Positions 1-7,923 of a stretch of DNA of 64,000 nucleotides are shown here, piece after piece; position 1 is the first letter of the stretch; each line of letters starts with the position of its first letter. The notes under the pieces were generated by a model. It was not told the origin of the DNA, did no database searches, and saw only the letters and a program-made list of their open reading frames with translations. Origin of the DNA: Rhizobium sp. L43. GTDB lineage: Bacteria; Pseudomonadota; Alphaproteobacteria; Rhizobiales; Rhizobiaceae. Position numbers and translations under genes: made by a program. The stretch spans positions 62,001 through 126,000 of the forward strand of contig NZ_NWSQ01000008.1 in NCBI RefSeq assembly GCF_002531725.1, read 5' to 3'.

Positions 1-677
1 AGTTTGACGAGCGTGCCCACCTGGGTGCTGACGGCGCCGGCAGAGGCCGTGGCCGCCAATACCTGCGGGACGGCATAGGCTGTCACTCCTGCGAAAACGC
101 CGTATTGAACGGCGCTGAGACTAAAGAACAGGTGAAGAAGCGGCAGCGTCAGCACTGCACCGATGCCCAGCAGCGCGGTAAAGGCTATCGACGCGGCGAT
201 CTCGTCCGGTTTGGCGCCGATCACCGGCGCTGCAGCGGCAATTGCAGAATTGCCGCAGATCGAGTTGCCGCAAGCAACCAACATCGCCAGACTGATCGAC
301 AGCCCGAAGAGCCGCCCGATCAGAAAGCTGCCGGCCAAAGACAGAGCAACCAGAACGGCAATTCCGCCGACGAGCGGCAGTCCGGCCTGACGGACGGCAG
401 CCGTGCTGAGCGAAGCGCCCAACAACACCACCGCAATCTCGAGAAGCGTCTTGGCGGCGAATTGAATGCCGGGAACGAAGGTCCGCGGCAGCCGGATCGA
501 AGAGCGCACGACAATGCCGATCAGAATAGCAAGCACGAGGCTCTCGATCCAATGCGAGCCGAAAATCATGATCTGCAGCTGCTCAACCAAGTGTGCAATG
601 AACGTGACTGCCCCACAAAGGACAAGGCCCGGCAGGACGGAAAGAAGAGACAGGGGACGTGAGGCAGAGATGAGCAT
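1..677 (-). CDS. YeiH-family putative membrane exporter (3' end outside window)
   Basis: Only the N-terminal 225 codons lie in the window; the gene runs off the left edge. The translated product is a chain of hydrophobic helices. It contains the conserved glycine/asparagine stretch ACGNSICGNSAIAAAAPVIGA-like around residues 105-125, which is characteristic of the UPF0324/YeiH family (annotated as putative sulfate exporters; the substrate is not firmly established). The start is the ATG at 677-675, just before the first hydrophobic helix. The gene is divergent from a LysR regulator, the same arrangement as yeiH/yeiE in enterics, which suggests control by that regulator. Family assignment is fairly sure; substrate is unknown. 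Confidence 0.82.
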   Translation of the reverse strand, partial: MLISASRPLSLLSVLPGLVLCGAVTFIAHLVEQLQIMIFGSHWIESLVLAILIGIVVRSSIRLPRTFVPGIQFAAKTLLEIAVVLLGASLSTAAVRQAGLPLVGGIAVLVALSLAGSFLIGRLFGLSISLAMLVACGNSICGNSAIAAAAPVIGAKPDEIAASIAFTALLGIGAVLTLPLLHLFFSLSAVQYGVFAGVTAYAVPQVLAATASAGAVSTQVGTLVK

Positions 678-727
678 CGGCAAGACCTTGCGGAATGCCG
701 CACTGTCCCACACTCAATTGTCGACTT

Positions 728-738
728 CTATTGAATAG
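728..738. promoter_or_regulatory. candidate LysR-type operator in divergent promoter region
   Basis: The 100-bp gap between the YeiH-like gene and the LysR gene is AT-rich compared with its surroundings. It holds the small interrupted palindrome CTATTGAATAG, which sits in a T-N11-A context typical of LysR-regulator sites. Such sites are usual in divergent LysR/target spacers. This is a weak, position-based suggestion. Confidence 0.3.
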
Positions 739-777
739 TTTAGTAGGATTTATTCGGTAAAATCGAACGATTGAATC

Positions 778-1701
778 ATGACCTTCGAACAGCTCTCCAT
801 TTTCGTAGCGGTTGCCGAACGCGAGCACTTGACCAACGCCGCCTCCGCGATCGGGCTGACGCCATCGGCCGTCAGCTCGGCTATCCGCAATCTCGAGACC
901 TCCTATGGCGTCGAGCTTTTCCATCGCGTCGGACGCCGCATAGAGCTGACATCTGAAGGACGGGTGTTTCTGGGAGAGGCAAGAGCGACGCTCGCACGCG
1001 CAAAAGCCGCAGCGCTCGTCTTGTCCGATCTCGGCGGCTTGCAAAAGGGTGAACTGGTCGTTTTTGCCAGTCAGACGATCGCAAGCTATTGGCTGCCGGC
1101 GATGTTGATGCGTTTCAAGATCCGCTACCCCGGCATCGATCTGAAGCTGATGATCGGCAACACGACCACGGTGGCAAAAGCGGTGCTCGAAGGATTGGCC
1201 GAGGTCGGCTTCGTCGAAGGCAGCGTCGATGAGCCGGCACTGAATGTTCAGCCCCTTGCCGATGACGAACTCCTGATCGTCGTCGGGCCGCGCCATCCCT
1301 GGGCGCGCGGCAAATCAATTGCACCGGCGGACCTGGTTTCGAGCACAAAATGGGTCATGCGCGAAAAGGGTTCCGGAACCCGGTCGGCTTTCGAGGCGGC
1401 GATTTCCAGTCTCGGCATCGGCCCCGAAAATCTGGCCGTCGCGCTTGAACTGCCATCGAACGAGGCGGTCATATCGGCAGCAAGGGAAGGCCTCTGCGCG
1501 ACGGTCGTGTCGGGCGCCGTGGCCGCGCCGCTCTTGACGCAAGGTCTGCTGGTCAAGGCGCGTTTCCCCCTGCCGTCCCGCCAATTTGCAATCCTGCGGC
1601 ATAAACAAAGGCACCCTAGTCGCGCCTCGCTGGCACTAGAAACGATTTGCCGAGAGGATAAAGCCGCCGAAATTAAAAATTGGGATGATTGGGCGCTCTA
1701 G
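778..1701 (+). CDS. LysR-family transcriptional regulator (YeiE-like)
   Basis: A 307-residue protein of normal LysR length. Residues 1-60 form the winged helix-turn-helix (MTFEQLSIFVAVAEREHLTN then the ASAIGLTPSAVSSAIRNLE recognition region). Residues about 90-295 form the two-lobed LysR substrate-binding domain. The protein would act in the cytoplasm on DNA. Its divergent neighbour is a YeiH-type membrane protein, matching the enteric yeiE-yeiH pair, so it most likely activates that gene and autoregulates. The ATG at 778 opens directly with the HTH; the Shine-Dalgarno sequence is poor. A short palindrome ACTCGATCGAGT (1704-1715) follows the stop codon and could form a weak terminator. The effector ligand cannot be read from sequence. 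Confidence 0.9.
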   Translation: MTFEQLSIFVAVAEREHLTNAASAIGLTPSAVSSAIRNLETSYGVELFHRVGRRIELTSEGRVFLGEARATLARAKAAALVLSDLGGLQKGELVVFASQTIASYWLPAMLMRFKIRYPGIDLKLMIGNTTTVAKAVLEGLAEVGFVEGSVDEPALNVQPLADDELLIVVGPRHPWARGKSIAPADLVSSTKWVMREKGSGTRSAFEAAISSLGIGPENLAVALELPSNEAVISAAREGLCATVVSGAVAAPLLTQGLLVKARFPLPSRQFAILRHKQRHPSRASLALETICREDKAAEIKNWDDWAL

Positions 1702-1756
1702 CGACTCGATCGAGTGCGCAGGCAATATCTGCGTGCCCAAACGATGCTTCGCGTAT

Positions 1757-1781
1757 GGAACGAAATCAACGTGCGGCGGTT
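1757..1781 (+). promoter_or_regulatory. near-consensus EcfG-type promoter
   Basis: GGAAC (1757-1761) is followed after 16 bases by GGTT (1778-1781). The alphaproteobacterial general-stress consensus is GGAAC-N16/17-CGTT, so there is one mismatch in the -10 part. It lies about 60 bp upstream of the exported protein at 1843 and supports a start downstream of it rather than further upstream. One mismatch makes chance occurrence possible. Confidence 0.35.
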
Positions 1782-1842
1782 ATATGACCGCCTTCCTCCT
1801 CAACAGCCGAGAGTGACGGTCCTGATGTTGCGCGGTCCGAAT

Positions 1843-2364
1843 ATGACTCACATGTTCAAGGTTTTTGCATGCGCTATCGCTGTTGCCACGGCGTCAATGG
1901 CAATGGCCGGCGTCGCCAATGCCGACGAATCGGCTTTTTTGAAAACACTTGCGGGAAGTTGGAACGGCAAGGGGACGGTGAAAGTGCGGACAAACGCACC
2001 CGTCATGAAAGTCACTTGCCAGTTTAAGTCGGATACGAATGCGAGGTCGCTTTCGCTCAATGGGCGCTGCACCAGCCTCATGGTTTTTTCCCGGGTCATC
2101 AGCGCCAACCTCAAGGCCAGCGGCGACAGATACACCGGCTCCTATGTGGGCGCCGGAAGCGGCACCGCGGGGCTTGGCGGGAGGCGCAATGGTGATGCCA
2201 TAAACCTCGCGATAAAATGGGCGAAAGAGGTAAATGGCGATCGACGTGCCCATATGACGATCGAAAAAGTTGGGGCGTCCGGCATGCGCCTCACAACAGT
2301 CGACACCGATCCAGCGACAGGTCGATCGGTCGTTACGAGCCGCATTGAGCTTCGTCGGAGCTGA
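1843..2364 (+). CDS. small exported protein of unknown function
   Basis: About 173 residues. After the ATG at 1843 (a second in-frame ATG lies at 1852) comes a Sec signal peptide: short basic start MFKVFACAIAV, hydrophobic core, and an AMA..ANA-type cleavage region near residue 28. The mature part begins ADESAFLKTLAGSWNGKGTV and is rich in small and charged residues; two cysteines may form a disulfide in the periplasm. The pattern of a leading GSW(N/x)GxGxV motif followed by beta-prone segments resembles small periplasmic proteins of rhizobia without known function. An open frame extends upstream to 1714, but it lacks a signal-compatible start and overlaps a possible promoter. I do not recognise a specific family. 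Confidence 0.65.
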   Translation: MTHMFKVFACAIAVATASMAMAGVANADESAFLKTLAGSWNGKGTVKVRTNAPVMKVTCQFKSDTNARSLSLNGRCTSLMVFSRVISANLKASGDRYTGSYVGAGSGTAGLGGRRNGDAINLAIKWAKEVNGDRRAHMTIEKVGASGMRLTTVDTDPATGRSVVTSRIELRRS

Positions 2365-2473
2365 TGCGGCGCTACGTTTAAATTTGCGCTGGCTAATGCA
2401 GGTTGATAGACGAGCGGCGGTGCTATAGTTTCGCCTTCGCAAATCGACGCACGATACAAGGAATGGTTATCTT

Positions 2474-2677
2474 ATGCCGACAGGTACGGTTAAATTCTTC
2501 AATGACGACAAGGGCTTCGGCTTTATTACCCCGGAAGACGGCGGACAGGACGTGTTCGTGCACGTGTCTGCGTTGCAACGCGGCGGTTCGCTCCGCGAAG
2601 GTGACAAGGTCAGCTTCGAGGTCGGACAGGACCGCAAGACCGGAAAATCGAAGGCTGAGAACGTCTCGACCATCTGA
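2474..2677 (+). CDS. cold-shock protein (CspA family)
   Basis: A 67-residue single cold-shock domain. It begins [20 protein letters not shown] and contains both nucleic-acid-binding motifs: RNP1 KGFGFI (residues 13-18) and RNP2 VFVHVS (about residues 27-32). The length is exactly that of stand-alone Csp proteins, which bind single-stranded RNA and DNA and act as RNA chaperones in the cytoplasm. AAGGAATGG lies just upstream of the ATG. Several paralogues are usual in rhizobia, so no specific csp letter is given. It is monocistronic, followed by a small hairpin. Confidence 0.95.
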   Translation: MPTGTVKFFNDDKGFGFITPEDGGQDVFVHVSALQRGGSLREGDKVSFEVGQDRKTGKSKAENVSTI

Positions 2678-2696
2678 TCGAAAAACGAAGATTCCC

Positions 2697-2715
2697 AGCC
2701 CGCGTTGAGCGGGTT
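2697..2715 (+). terminator. short hairpin after the cold-shock gene
   Basis: AGCCCGC and GCGGGTT can pair (seven pairs including one G-T) around the loop GTTGA, 20 bp after the csp stop codon. There is no clear T-run, so termination is only a suggestion. Confidence 0.3.
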
Positions 2716-2980
2716 GGGCTCGTCGTCACGATTCCCAGGCGCGAATGCCTGGTTGCCTCAAGCCGTCACGACGGCGATCGAGGTTATACTGCCGTTTTTG
2801 GGGTACCCGGGACGGCAAGAATTTTCCGCGCATTCACATCTGACACATGGGCTATTTACGCCCCTGATACAATGCTCTCGCCCGACTTCTCGGCCCCGGC
2901 GAGGTGGTGCTGCTCGAGACGGTGGTCGGCATGATCGAGGCATCGACTATCCGCAGCTTCGCCGGCCCATGCAACGTTCG
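2716..2980. other. intergenic stretch with no recognised gene
   Basis: About 265 bp between the csp hairpin and the DUF982 gene. No frame here has both a plausible start and family-like composition. A coding-looking fragment of about 38 codons ending near 2984 on the plus strand (reading ..EVVLLETVVGMIEAS..) has no convincing start or ribosome-binding site and may be a relic. Confidence 0.4.
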
Positions 2981-3223
2981 CTAACGCAGGACGCCGGCTT
3001 CTTCCGCCGCAACTTTGAATGCCAGTGCAGCCGCGGATGAATCGGCTCGCCCGTCGACGGCATCCGTGCAGATCCTCTTCGCCGCGGCGAAGGATGCCGC
3101 TTTCTTGCGCGGCCAACAGGTCATGAGATATGCGAGCGCGTCCCTGCTGCTGCGGATACTCTTGAGGTGGTCGCCATCCCCAATGATGACCTCAACCGGC
3201 TGGTCCCAAAAATCGTGGCGCAT
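2981..3223 (-). CDS. DUF982-family small protein
   Basis: An 80-residue protein that matches the DUF982 pattern common in Rhizobiales. It opens with MRHDFWDQPVEVIIGDGDH, has a central ALAYLMTCWP motif (the conserved W-P), then a helical half with C-T-DAVDGRADSSAAALAF-type spacing, and ends AAEEAGVLR. The function of DUF982 is unknown; these proteins are small, soluble and usually present in many copies per rhizobial genome. The ATG at 3223 is chosen because GAGGAG stands 7 bases upstream; a longer frame to 3286 runs through a perfect EcfG-type promoter, which argues against the longer start. Expression in the general stress response is therefore likely. Confidence 0.85.
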   Translation of the reverse strand: MRHDFWDQPVEVIIGDGDHLKSIRSSRDALAYLMTCWPRKKAASFAAAKRICTDAVDGRADSSAAALAFKVAAEEAGVLR

Positions 3224-3256
3224 CGACAGCTCCTCAGCTCTTTCGGCTATCGGCTG

Positions 3257-3281
3257 AACGTCATCTGCGCAGGCTCGTTCC
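3257..3281 (-). promoter_or_regulatory. EcfG-type general stress promoter for DUF982 gene
   Basis: On the minus strand GGAAC (3281-3277), 16 bases, then CGTT (3260-3257): a perfect match to GGAAC-N16/17-CGTT. The predicted transcript start is about 25 bases before the ATG at 3223, leaving room for the GAGGAG ribosome-binding site. Confidence 0.7.
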
Positions 3282-3363
3282 GGCATAGGGCTTTGGTCTT
3301 ACATGGCCCAGGAGTCGCAGCGGCACGGCACGAGTGAGCGATCTCTCATCGCAGTCGCAGCGA

Positions 3364-3392
3364 TCGTGTGCCGAACGGGGCTCGGCACACGA
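3364..3392. terminator. perfect 11-bp stem-loop downstream of matC
   Basis: TCGTGTGCCGA (3364-3374) and TCGGCACACGA (3382-3392) are perfect inverted arms around a 7-base loop. The hairpin lies 24 bp beyond the matC stop codon and before the convergent-side DUF982 promoter. The arms are GC-rich enough for a terminator of the mat transcript, although the minus strand lacks a strong U-run (the plus-strand side is followed by TTGTT). Confidence 0.6.
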
Positions 3393-3415
3393 TTGTTGGG
3401 GGCAGCAACCCGCCG

Positions 3416-4762
3416 TCAGACCAGACCCGGCACGACGAACACCAGCCAGGCAACGATTGGGCCGATGATCGCGATCAGCGCGCTGTAGATCAGCAGCTGT
3501 CGCAGCACCTGCTCTCGCCTGTCATCCGGCGCATTGGCGACGACAAGGGCGCCGTTGGTGGAGAATGGGCTGGTATCGACGATCGTCGTCGAGATCGCGA
3601 TCGCCGCGACCACACCGATGGCGCTGACATGCCCTTGCAGGAGGAATGGAACGGCGAGCGGGATGATCGCGCCGAGCAGCGCGGTCGAGGAGGCAAAGGC
3701 CGAGACGATGGCGCCGGTAAAGCAAAGCAGGAGCGCCACCAGCAGCGGCATGCCGAGACTGGATATGCCGTTCGCCACGTAATCGACAGTCCCGGCCTTC
3801 TCCATGACGCCGACATAGGTGATGATGCCGGCAATCAGCAGCACGGTCGACCAGCTGACCTTGTCGATTGCCGCCTTCTGGGTCTTCGGTGACAAGAGCG
3901 CCAGGGCGACAGCCACGGTCATGGGGACGAGGCCGACGTTGAACTTGAAGACCAGGGCGCCGATGCCGAGCGCCGTCAGGCCGATCAAGGTGGTAATTCT
4001 CTCATTGTTGAGGCGCAGCGTCGTCGCGGTATCGGCAGCCGTTCCATAGGCATGTTCCCGGATCGGTTTTGCCGGCGTGCCGCCGTGACCTCTGATCGAC
4101 GCCGATACGCCCTCGGGATGCAGTTCGGGCAAGGGGCCAAGCGATGCTGGATCTTGTTTCATCACCTTTGCGCCGCCGAAAATGAAGAAGACCAGCACCG
4201 CGATCGCCAGGTTGAAGAAGAAGCTGGAGAGAAACAGCGACGTCGGCGCGAAAGGCAGGCCGGCCTTCGCCACGATCTGATTGGTGATACCGCCATAGAT
4301 GCTGATCGGCGAGAAGCCACCGGCCTGCGCGCCGTGGATCACCATCAGGCCCATCATGACCGGGTGAATGCGGTACTGCACGGCAAAGCTCAAAGCGACG
4401 GGTGCGAGAATGGCGACCGCGGCGGGACCCAGAGCACCGAAACCGGTAATGACGGCAGCGACCAGGAACATCACCCAGGGAATCAGGCCGATCCGCCCGC
4501 GCACCAGACGGACGGCACATTCGACGAGCCAGTCGATCGTGCCGTTGATCTGGGCTATGGCGAAGAGATAGGTGACGGCGACGAGCGTCAGGAACAAATC
4601 GCTCGGAAAGCCGGCAAATATATCGTTGGTTTTCATGCCGATAACAAGAGAGCCGAGCACGAAGGCGCCGGCAAAGGCGAGCGCACCCATGTTGATCGGC
4701 TGGATCGTCGCAATGATGAACATAGCGACCAGCAGGCCTATGGCCAGTAGTTCAATACCCAT
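3416..4762 (-). CDS. matC: malonate transporter MatC
   Basis: A 448-residue integral membrane protein. It has a MatC N-terminal-type segment (MGIELLAIGLLVAMFIIATI, then the hydrophobic stretches around INMGALAFAGAFVLG and LFLTLVAVTYLFAIAQ) and a second half of about five helices, consistent with the MatC/dicarboxylate carrier family. In R. trifolii MatC imports malonate across the inner membrane. The ATG at 4762 follows GGAGGGG; an upstream open frame to 5017 is an artefact inside matB. It is the last gene of matA-matB-matC, 97 bp after matB, followed by a strong hairpin. A hydrophilic loop around residues 255-310 separates the two membrane halves. Confidence 0.92.
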   Translation of the reverse strand: MGIELLAIGLLVAMFIIATIQPINMGALAFAGAFVLGSLVIGMKTNDIFAGFPSDLFLTLVAVTYLFAIAQINGTIDWLVECAVRLVRGRIGLIPWVMFLVAAVITGFGALGPAAVAILAPVALSFAVQYRIHPVMMGLMVIHGAQAGGFSPISIYGGITNQIVAKAGLPFAPTSLFLSSFFFNLAIAVLVFFIFGGAKVMKQDPASLGPLPELHPEGVSASIRGHGGTPAKPIREHAYGTAADTATTLRLNNERITTLIGLTALGIGALVFKFNVGLVPMTVAVALALLSPKTQKAAIDKVSWSTVLLIAGIITYVGVMEKAGTVDYVANGISSLGMPLLVALLLCFTGAIVSAFASSTALLGAIIPLAVPFLLQGHVSAIGVVAAIAISTTIVDTSPFSTNGALVVANAPDDRREQVLRQLLIYSALIAIIGPIVAWLVFVVPGLV

Positions 4763-4859
4763 GATTCCCCTCCCTCCGACGCCTCCAGCGCCGTAGCTGT
4801 TGTGTTTCAAGCTTGATGCGGAATGTCGCCGCACCCTCCTCCCAGAGGGCGCAGCCGTC

Positions 4860-6374
4860 TTACTTCCTGGTATAAAGATCGGCGTATTGCTGCCGCAGGA
4901 TATTCTTCTGAACCTTACCCATCGTGTTGCGCGGCAGGTCCTCGGCAAAGATGATGCGCTTGGGCTGTTTGTAGCGCGCGAGACGTTGCTGCAGGGCGCT
5001 GACGATGGTCTTTTCATCGAGGACAGCGCCGGGCTTGCAGACGACGACGGCGGTCACGCCTTCTCCGAAATCGGGATGCGGCACACCGATCACAGCGCTT
5101 TCGACCACACCCTCGATCTGGTCGATCTCGCCCTCGACCTCTTTCGGATAGATGTTGTATCCACCCGAAATCACCAGATCCTTGCCGCGGCCGACAATGT
5201 GGACATAACCGTCCCGGTCGATCTTGCCGAGATCGCCGCTGATGAAGAATCCATCTGAAGTGAACTCCGCCGCCGTCTTTTCCGGCATGCACCAATAGCC
5301 CTTGAAGACGTTCGGCCCTTTGATCTCGATCATTCCCGTTTCTTCAGGCGGCAGCTCGAGCCCGCTGGCGGGGTCGGTGACGCGCACCGTCACACCAGGC
5401 AGCGGGAAGCCGACGGTTCCGGCAATCCGTTTCCCCTCATAGGGGTTCGACGTGTTCATATTGGTTTCCGTCATGCCGTAGCGCTCGAGAATGGCGTGAC
5501 CGGTGCGAGCCTGGAACTCGGTATGGGTTTCGGCAAGCAGGGGAGCCGAACCGGAAATGAACAGGCGGATGTTGGCGACCGCTTGCTCGTCGAGGCGCGG
5601 ACTTTGCAGCAGGCGCACGTAGAAGGTCGGCACGCCCATCAGCATCGTTGCCTGCGGCATCAGTGAAACGACCTCGTCGGCGTCGAACTTCGACAGCAGG
5701 AACATCGAGGCGCCGGCGAGCAGTGTGACATTCGTGGCGACAAACAGCCCATGCGTGTGAAAGATCGGCAAGGCATGGATCAGCCGGTCGCCTGATGTGA
5801 CGCGCCAATAATCCCGCAAGGTCAGGGCGTTCGAGAGCAGGTTCCCATGGGTGAGCATCGCCCCCTTGGAGCGTCCCGTCGTTCCCGACGTGTAGAGGAT
5901 CGCAGCCAGATCATCGGCAGCGCGCGAGGCATCGACAAAGTCGGCCGGCTCATCGCGTGCGAGATCCAGCAACGAGCCGCTGCCATCGGCATCGAGCGTT
6001 TCGACGATCGCGCCGTGGGGCTTGGCGATCGTCTCCACGCCTTCCCGGGCAGCCGGCGCAACAACCACCAAACGCGGCTCCGCATCGCCGATAAAGTAAT
6101 CGAGCTCAGCCAGCGTATAGGCGGTGTTGAGCGGCAGGTAGATGGCGCCGGTTCGAAGACAGGCGAGATAGAGGATCAATGCCTCGGCGCTTTTCTCGAC
6201 TTGCACCGCCACCCGGTCGCCGGGGCGAATGCCGAGCGCGTCCATCGCGCTGGCGATGCGGCCGGAAAGAGCGAAGGCGTCGTCATAAGTCCATGTGCGG
6301 GTGTCATCGATCCGGATGAACGGTGCGTCACCGGGCGCAGCCGCCCGCATGGCGTCGAAAAGATGGTTGCTCAC
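4860..6374 (-). CDS. matB: malonyl-CoA synthetase MatB
   Basis: A 504-residue acyl-adenylate-forming enzyme that converts malonate, ATP and CoA to malonyl-CoA in the cytoplasm. Visible motifs are the phosphate loop YTSGTTGRSKG (about 160-170), the A5 motif YGMTETN, the hinge GDLGKIDRDGYVHIVGR followed by GKDLVISGGYNIYP, and the C-terminal catalytic lysine in PRNTMGKVQK (about Lys487). The N-terminus MSNHLFDAMRAAAPGDAPFI is close to the characterised R. leguminosarum enzyme. Translation starts with GTG (6374-6372), overlapping the matA stop codon as GTGA, so the two genes are probably translationally coupled. It is the second gene of the malonate operon. Confidence 0.96.
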   Translation of the reverse strand: MSNHLFDAMRAAAPGDAPFIRIDDTRTWTYDDAFALSGRIASAMDALGIRPGDRVAVQVEKSAEALILYLACLRTGAIYLPLNTAYTLAELDYFIGDAEPRLVVVAPAAREGVETIAKPHGAIVETLDADGSGSLLDLARDEPADFVDASRAADDLAAILYTSGTTGRSKGAMLTHGNLLSNALTLRDYWRVTSGDRLIHALPIFHTHGLFVATNVTLLAGASMFLLSKFDADEVVSLMPQATMLMGVPTFYVRLLQSPRLDEQAVANIRLFISGSAPLLAETHTEFQARTGHAILERYGMTETNMNTSNPYEGKRIAGTVGFPLPGVTVRVTDPASGLELPPEETGMIEIKGPNVFKGYWCMPEKTAAEFTSDGFFISGDLGKIDRDGYVHIVGRGKDLVISGGYNIYPKEVEGEIDQIEGVVESAVIGVPHPDFGEGVTAVVVCKPGAVLDEKTIVSALQQRLARYKQPKRIIFAEDLPRNTMGKVQKNILRQQYADLYTRK

Positions 6375-7751
6375 TTTCGCCCTCCTCCAAGCGTTGAGTT
6401 CACTATCTGTGCGAATGGCCGGGAGCCTTGCTGGCCATTGCCGCTGCGGCGGCTTTCGTCATTCTGGTTGAGCAGGCTTTTGACCGCAGGCGAGGCAATC
6501 ACTTCACCGCGCTGCGCGAGAGCCTCGTGGTTGGCCACGATATCGTCGAGCTTGTAGAGGTAGTTGACCATCAGGCCGTGGGCCTGCTGCATCGCCTTGG
6601 CCGAGCGGTCGCCGAGAAAATTCAGTCTTTCCAGTCGAGCGCCGTTGCCGAGATGGAAGCGGGCGACGGGGTCGACGGGGCGGCCCTCCGGCGTCCGCTC
6701 GGTCAGGAAATAGCGCGCCGCCAGCGGCAGCAATACGCGCTCCACTTCGGCCGCTGTCTTCTCGTCGTCGGGCCAGTTCGGATCGTCCAGCGCCAACGGC
6801 GTTTCCGCGCGCGCCTTGGCAAGCCAACGGGCAAAGCCCGGCACCGGCGACAGCGTGACGAAATTCTTCAGGCCGGGCAGGTCTCTGCACAGATCGTCCA
6901 CGACCTGCTTGATCAGGAAGTTGCCGAACGAGATTCCGCGCAGGCCATCCTGGCAGTTGGAGATCGAATAGAAGACGGCCGTCGTCGCCTCGTCGGCATT
7001 GATCTGCTCCCTGCCCTCGTCGAGCACATCTCCAATTGCGCGCGGCACCGATCGTGTCAGCGCCACCTCGACGAACACCAGCGGCTCGTCGGCCAGCCGG
7101 GGGTGAAAGAAGGCAAAGCATCGGCGGTCGGCCGGCGCCAAACGACGGCGCAGCTCCTCCCAGCCGGCGATCTCGTGCACGGCTTCGTATTTGATGATTT
7201 TTTCAAGGATGTAAGCCGGCGTCGTCCAGTCGATCGGGCGCAGCGTCAGGAAGCCGCGATTGAACCAGGAGCCGAACAGATGGGTAAAGTCGGCATCAAG
7301 CGCGTGATAACCCTCGGATTGGTCTTTGGAAGCCAGCAGTTGCTGGCGCATCCGGACAAGCTTGGCGGTGCCGTTCGGCGCGTGGTTCAATCGGCGCAGG
7401 TCGCCGCGGCTCGGCCGCCTGGTGAAGGGCAATAACCGCAGCCGAGCTTTTATCGGTGCGGTAGGTTTCGATCGCCTGGTCGAGCCTGGCCGTATCGGGT
7501 CCGAATTTTTCATGCAGCATATTGAGGAATGCCTGCGCACCCTCGCTGTCGAGCGCCTCCCAGCGATCGAGGATCTCGGCTGCAAGCGCCATGCCCGAGG
7601 CTTCGCCACGGCTCGACAGCAGCATTTCACAGAGCGTCTGGAGATCGGCCTTGGCTGCGGCCTGTGTGGCACGCGCGCCGGAAAACAGCAGCTGGCGCCC
7701 GCGATCGGTGATGCTCTGCAGCATGTCGGTGAAGAAGGAGGCCTCAGACAT
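6371..7751 (-). pseudogene. matA: malonyl-CoA decarboxylase MatA, frameshifted as sequenced
   Basis: MatA decarboxylates malonyl-CoA to acetyl-CoA. The N-terminal part (ATG at 7751 after GAGGAGAA; MSEASFFTDMLQSITDRGRQ) is readable in one frame to about residue 115, ..AVIALHQAAEPRR. The rest (..LRRLNHAPNGTAKLVRMRQ to the C-terminus) is in the next frame. The switch lies within about 7395-7415, where GAGCCGCGGCGACCTGCGCC would need one base fewer or two more to join the halves. Both halves keep family-like sequence, including the HALDADFTHLFGSWFNRGFL region and C-terminal PVARFHLGNGARLERLNF. The downstream frame stays open to 7891 by chance and would yield a 506-residue product with a nonsense N-terminus. 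Either a genuine inactivation or a sequencing error. The stop codon overlaps the matB GTG. Confidence 0.88.
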
Positions 7752-7860
7752 GCCATTCTCCTCTGTTCCGCTGGTCTCTTCTGGGTCGGCTGGGTTCGCG
7801 ATGCTTTGACGGCTGCTTTCCATCGTCGGGTTTCACCGGTAGTATGTAGAATGCCACTCT

Positions 7861-7893
7861 TCGTACACGAGGTCAACAATCGTGTATACAAGA
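7861..7893. promoter_or_regulatory. MatR operator in the matA-matR spacer
   Basis: On the minus strand 7893-7880 reads TCTTGTATACACGA, which matches the imperfect dyad TCTTGTA/TACACGA that I recall for MatR binding upstream of the R. trifolii mat genes. A second half-site-like TCGTACACGA lies at 7861-7870. The dyad sits between the divergent matA (start 7751) and matR (start 7924) genes and overlaps a rejected GTG start of matR at 7882. Confidence 0.75.
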
Positions 7894-7923
7894 ATCGCGT
7901 TTATGTATGAGGAAGTGAGACAA

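Noticed and set aside
2865..2984. Possible short gene on the plus strand (..EVVLLETVVGMIEAS..)
   Set aside because: About 38 codons without start or ribosome-binding site; perhaps a gene relic.
7752..7891. N-terminal extension of the long matA frame giving a 506-residue product
   Set aside because: This part is out of frame with the true N-terminus and reads as low-complexity Arg/Pro/Ser sequence; the true start with ribosome-binding site is at 7751 in another frame.
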